A stretch of DNA of 26,812 nt, taken from NCBI GenBank assembly GCA_963926475.1, contig CAWUXE010000008.1, forward strand, positions 1-26,812. The letters run 5' to 3'. Position numbers and translations under genes: made by a program. Origin of the DNA: UBA2040 sp002384725 (GTDB taxonomy: Bacteria; Bacteroidota; Bacteroidia; Flavobacteriales_D; Crocinitomicaceae). Positions 23,796 to 26,812 of the stretch are shown here, piece by piece (within the stretch, counting starts at the first letter, position 1; each line of letters opens with the position of its first letter). The notes under the pieces were generated by a model. The model ran no database searches and was not told the DNA's origin. It was given only the letters and a program-made list of their open reading frames with translations.

Positions 23796-23820
23796 TAACA
23801 TAGAGATAAGTTTAGGATAA
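23796..23820 (+). promoter_or_regulatory. Candidate PHO-box-like site upstream of phoB-phoR
   Basis: TAA begins at 23796, 23807 and 23818, exactly 11 bases apart, within CTTAACATAGA, GATAAGTTTAG and GATAAC. A further pair with 11-base spacing occurs at 23764 and 23775. The last element lies 25 bases before the -7 box, so a bound regulator would cover the -33 region, as expected for an activator of the PhoB type. Confidence 0.5.
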
Positions 23821-23842
23821 CTTTTGCCCCGTCAAGTTGCCC

Positions 23843-23850
23843 TAACTTTG
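23843..23850 (+). promoter_or_regulatory. -7 element (TAACTTTG) of phoB-phoR
   Basis: An exact TAnnTTTG match ending 11 bases before the ATG at 23862. A TTG at 23824-23826 gives a spacer of 16, shorter than usual, which fits an activator-dependent promoter. Confidence 0.6.
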
Positions 23851-23861
23851 ATTAAAAAACA

Positions 23862-24542
23862 ATGTCAAACAATAAAACTATACTCCTTGTTGATGACGAA
23901 CAAGATATTCTGGAGTTCTTGACCTATAATTTAGAAAAAGAAGGTTTTAAAATTGTTACCGCAAATGATGGTATTGAAGCACTTGAAAAAGCTAAAACAC
24001 ATGCTCCTGCATTAGTCCTTTTGGACCTTATGATGCCTAGAATGGATGGAATAGAAACTTGCCAACTGATTCGTGAGGAGAAACGTTTGAACAATACGAT
24101 TATAGTGTTTCTTACCTCCAGATCTGAAGATTACAGTCAAGTTGCTTGTTTAGAAGCTGGTGCAGATGATTTTATAAAAAAACCAATCCGTCCTCGGGTT
24201 CTGGTCGCTAAAATAAAATCATTATTAAGACGAGCTGAACGATCAGATGACAAAGTGCAAAACACCAATTCATCTGTAGTGATAAATAGAGATAAATTTG
24301 TCGTAGAAATCAAGGGACAAATTATCTCTTTGCCAAAGAAGGAATTCGAACTTCTTGAATTATTAGTTGCTCAACCTGGAAAAGTTTTTAATCGTGATCA
24401 AATTTTAGCCTCCGTCTGGGGAAATGAAGCAATCGTTGGTGAAAGAACCATTGATGTTCACATTCGAAAATTGAGAGAAAAGCTCGGAGATGAGTATATT
24501 CGCACTATAAAAGGTGTTGGATATACATTTAACGAAAATTGA
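23862..24542 (+). CDS. PhoB-like response regulator paired with PhoR-like kinase
   Basis: A 226-aa OmpR/PhoB-family regulator. The receiver has DDE (11-13), phospho-acceptor Asp55 in LDLMMPRMDG, Thr85 and Lys107 in IKKPI. The winged-helix domain carries VGERTIDVHIRKLREKLG, which differs from the orphan regulator at 14224 by a single residue in 18. It is followed, with a four-base overlap, by the kinase gene. The phased TAA sites in its own promoter suggest autoregulation. A phoB symbol is likely, but the presence of a second close paralog makes it unsafe to say which is the functional PhoB. Confidence 0.9.
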   Translation: MSNNKTILLVDDEQDILEFLTYNLEKEGFKIVTANDGIEALEKAKTHAPALVLLDLMMPRMDGIETCQLIREEKRLNNTIIVFLTSRSEDYSQVACLEAGADDFIKKPIRPRVLVAKIKSLLRRAERSDDKVQNTNSSVVINRDKFVVEIKGQIISLPKKEFELLELLVAQPGKVFNRDQILASVWGNEAIVGERTIDVHIRKLREKLGDEYIRTIKGVGYTFNEN

Positions 24543-25579
24543 AAAGCTTAAAACCAATAAATATTCTTTTGATCGGAAGCTCTATTTTGAGTCTTTTGAT
24601 ACTCCTCGTCTTGTTCATCGCCGATTACCTTAAAGATGAAATTACGCCGGGCATAGTCTTTTTGATTTGGATTTGCTCCTTCATTTTTAGTTTTGGGATT
24701 TTCTATATCCTTATTAGACGATTTATAGACGAAAGATTAAAATTGTTGTATCGTACAATCCGTAAAGAGGAAATTGGCCCGAATGCAAAAAGCTCTTTCC
24801 GTCTAAAAGAAGATCCCATCTCACTTGCTGAAGAAGAAGTCAAAGAATGGACCGAGGAGCGAATGAATGAAATCGTTAAGCTTCGCGAGCAGGAAGAATT
24901 CCGTAGAGAATTTTTAGGAAATTTAGCTCATGAATTAAAAACACCGATTTTTTCTATTCAAGGATATATTTTGACCTTGTTGGATGGTGGACTCGAAGAT
25001 GAAAAAGTTAATCGACAATTTTTGGAACGTGCCTCATACGCCACTGATCGTATGGTTGGTATCGTTGAAGACCTAGATCAAATTACAAAACTCGAAGTAG
25101 ATGGTCTTAAAATGGACTTTCGCTCATTTGACATTGTTTCCTTGATCAAAGAAGTGGCTGAAACACTCGATTTACAGGCGGAAGAAAAAAAAATAAAGCT
25201 AAAATATGCTAAGCTATACCCCCCAACCTTTGTGAACGCAGACAAAGTCAAAATAGCCCAAGTGCTTACCAATTTAATTAATAACAGCATTAACTATGGC
25301 AAAATGGATGGAACTACAACCTTTCGTTTATATGAGTTGGATAATATTGTAACTATAGAAGTTACTGATAACGGCCCTGGCATTGAAGAAAACCAACTTC
25401 CTAGATTATTTGAACGCTTTTATCGAGTTGAAAAAAGTAGAAACAGAAATGAAGGAGGCTCTGGGCTGGGACTTGCCATAGTCAAACACATCATAGAATC
25501 ACACGGACAAACCATAAATGTTCGCAGCACAGTTGGTGTGGGAAGCACATTCGCCTTTACACTTAATGCTTTCAAATGA
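24539..25579 (+). CDS. PhoR-like sensor histidine kinase
   Basis: A 346-aa membrane kinase with two N-terminal transmembrane helices (about 8-29 and 38-59) joined by only about eight residues, so it has no periplasmic sensor domain, like PhoR. A linker leads to the H-box EFLGNLAHELKTPIFS with His131. The ATPase domain has N-box QVLTNLINNSINYG, G1 DNGPGIEENQL, the F-box FERFYRVEK and G2 GGSGLGLAIVKHI. It starts at TTG 24539, which overlaps the stop of the regulator gene as TTGA, so translation is coupled. Lacking a sensor domain, it probably gets its signal from membrane partners such as a transporter-PhoU complex. Confidence 0.9.
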   Translation: MKSLKPINILLIGSSILSLLILLVLFIADYLKDEITPGIVFLIWICSFIFSFGIFYILIRRFIDERLKLLYRTIRKEEIGPNAKSSFRLKEDPISLAEEEVKEWTEERMNEIVKLREQEEFRREFLGNLAHELKTPIFSIQGYILTLLDGGLEDEKVNRQFLERASYATDRMVGIVEDLDQITKLEVDGLKMDFRSFDIVSLIKEVAETLDLQAEEKKIKLKYAKLYPPTFVNADKVKIAQVLTNLINNSINYGKMDGTTTFRLYELDNIVTIEVTDNGPGIEENQLPRLFERFYRVEKSRNRNEGGSGLGLAIVKHIIESHGQTINVRSTVGVGSTFAFTLNAFK

Positions 25580-25665
25580 ATACCTTGATTTTAAATCTAT
25601 TGAGAGTTGAAGGCTATTCAAATAGGAAAACCAATTTAGCTAATACAGTACCTTTATATATAGAA

Positions 25666-26562
25666 CTATTTCCAATTTACTCGCAGCCCCAATCCCTGTT
25701 GAAATTTAGTTGTTGAGAAAGTGGTTAATTCAGGAACCATTGTAACGCTTAAACAGGGTCTAAATTCATAATACAAATGCGTTCGTTTCCAAAATTCTCG
25801 TTTTTTACCTATTCGGAAATCAACACCAAAAGGAACATAAACAGAGTATCCTTTTACATTTTTGTTTTTCATAAAATCTAACTTATAATCTATCGAGCTG
25901 CCACTATCTGCACCATAATAACCATTTCCTGAATTATAGGATTCTACCCTGTCATATTGGTAATAATAAATATTCGTATTTGCATTGATAGATAATCCTG
26001 CTGTAAAGCCTATTCCTGTGAAAAGCGACCATCGCTCTTCTGAATTCGTACTAAAAATGAGGGATCCATCAAAATGTAATTGTTCTGACAAATATTGCAT
26101 ACTCACACTTTTTGAACTTATTGAATCCATATAATAGGTCTGTCCTGTTTGTGAGGATGTTAAAGTGTCATAAGCACTCCGATATTCTTTATATACTCCA
26201 CCAAAAACAGTTATACCAGAAAAATAATTAAATCCTAGTCTTAAGGATGTGTTTACAGGTTTATTATTTGGTGTCAATTTTAAACCCACTGCTACTGAAA
26301 ACAAACTATTACCTGATCTACTTTTACCAGTCATTTCTGTAAAATCCGTATAATCTCCTTTTAATATTTGAGAATTAGGTGCCAAAGACTGAAATTCTTC
26401 CAATGTTGCTATTCTATTTTGTTGTGTGCTAATTCCTGTAAATAGATAAAACGATGTTAAACGAAATTTATTAGAAAATTTGATCTTATCTTGAGCAAAC
26501 ATGTTGAAAGAATTAAAGGCTGCTAATAGCAAAATAAAGGCAAGTGTTTTACTTGTTTTCAT
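25666..26562 (-). CDS. Predicted outer membrane beta-barrel protein, unknown family
   Basis: A 298-aa protein with a signal peptide (MKTSKTLAFILLLAAFNSFN, cleaved after FAQ) and a body of alternating strands: SLFSVAVGLKLTP, TSLRLGFNYFSGITVF, WSLFTGIGFTAGLSINA, VYVPFGVDFRIG, and a terminal FQQGLGLRVNWK. The size and pattern suggest a barrel of 8-12 strands. A tyrosine-rich loop (TNIYYYQYDRV, GNGYYGADSG) is notable. No family is recognised. It faces the kinase convergently and lies just downstream of the rRNA operon on the same strand, but the strong terminator after 5S separates them. No exact -7 consensus is found upstream. Confidence 0.75.
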   Translation of the reverse strand: MKTSKTLAFILLLAAFNSFNMFAQDKIKFSNKFRLTSFYLFTGISTQQNRIATLEEFQSLAPNSQILKGDYTDFTEMTGKSRSGNSLFSVAVGLKLTPNNKPVNTSLRLGFNYFSGITVFGGVYKEYRSAYDTLTSSQTGQTYYMDSISSKSVSMQYLSEQLHFDGSLIFSTNSEERWSLFTGIGFTAGLSINANTNIYYYQYDRVESYNSGNGYYGADSGSSIDYKLDFMKNKNVKGYSVYVPFGVDFRIGKKREFWKRTHLYYEFRPCLSVTMVPELTTFSTTKFQQGLGLRVNWK

Positions 26563-26685
26563 ATGTTGTCATTTCATTTAGACAGTAAACGGAGATGAAC
26601 CCATAATATTGTTCCTTTACTCAAAATAAGTCATCCGTTTCAAATTATCAAAGCGATAAAAAATTTAACAAAAAAGAATACTAAC

Positions 26686-26718
26686 AAAAAAGCCCCGAAC
26701 CAGAAGGAACGGGGCTTT
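26686..26718 (-). terminator. Terminator of the rRNA operon
   Basis: AAAGCCCCG (26689-26697) and CGGGGCTTT (26710-26718) pair perfectly with a 12-base loop. On the minus strand the stem is followed by a T-run. It lies five bases past the end of the 5S gene. Confidence 0.85.
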
Positions 26719-26723
26719 AAAAG

Positions 26724-26812
<89 letters not shown>

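Overview
The window comes from a member of the Bacteroidota, probably Flavobacteriales and possibly close to Crocinitomicaceae/Fluviicola. The clade call is an inference. It rests on an AT-rich sequence, repeated TAnnTTTG (-7) promoter elements, a type IX secretion cargo tail, a GldA-like gliding ATPase, TonB-dependent and OprO/P-type outer membrane proteins, and several low-complexity intergenic word repeats. A 5S rRNA gene is cut by the right edge, so an rRNA operon lies just outside.

Left part (1-7.9 kb): the 3' part of a secreted T9SS cargo gene, then truA, tyrS, the decayed tail of an outer membrane barrel gene, gldA, and a coupled rsgA-dtd pair. After these come a MazG-type pyrophosphohydrolase, a one-domain protein shaped like a DEAD-box helicase without its catalytic motifs, a Nudix hydrolase and a second MazG-like protein. 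Most of these act in tRNA or ribosome quality control or nucleotide-pool cleaning. Spacers are filled with short-word repeats (TTGACTA/GTCAATA, CACGAATT, AAGTAAGAAG) that form palindromes.

Middle (7.9-13.9 kb): a small lipoprotein gene, an NTF2-like gene and a small membrane protein gene all have broken frames. The first break is a -1 shift exactly at an A_AAA_AAG slippery heptamer. They surround an intact SUMF1-fold secreted protein. An aromatic amino acid operon follows on the minus strand (DAHP synthase/chorismate mutase fusion, then aroA), and upstream of it an OmpR-family regulator is translationally coupled to tsaB.

Right part (14-25.6 kb): an apparent phosphate-starvation island. It holds an orphan PhoB-like regulator, a beta-helix lipoprotein, a Na+/Pi cotransporter-PhoU protein with an added N-terminal FN3-like domain, an OprO/P porin, a large TonB-dependent receptor, and a phoB-phoR pair. 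TTAA/TAA elements repeated at exactly 11 bp occur upstream of the porin, phoB2 and the cotransporter. These resemble the 11-bp direct-repeat design of PHO boxes. A probable ~65-70 nt small RNA with a consensus promoter and a perfect 16-bp terminator stem lies beside the first phoB. The island ends with an unrecognised barrel protein and the 5S gene.
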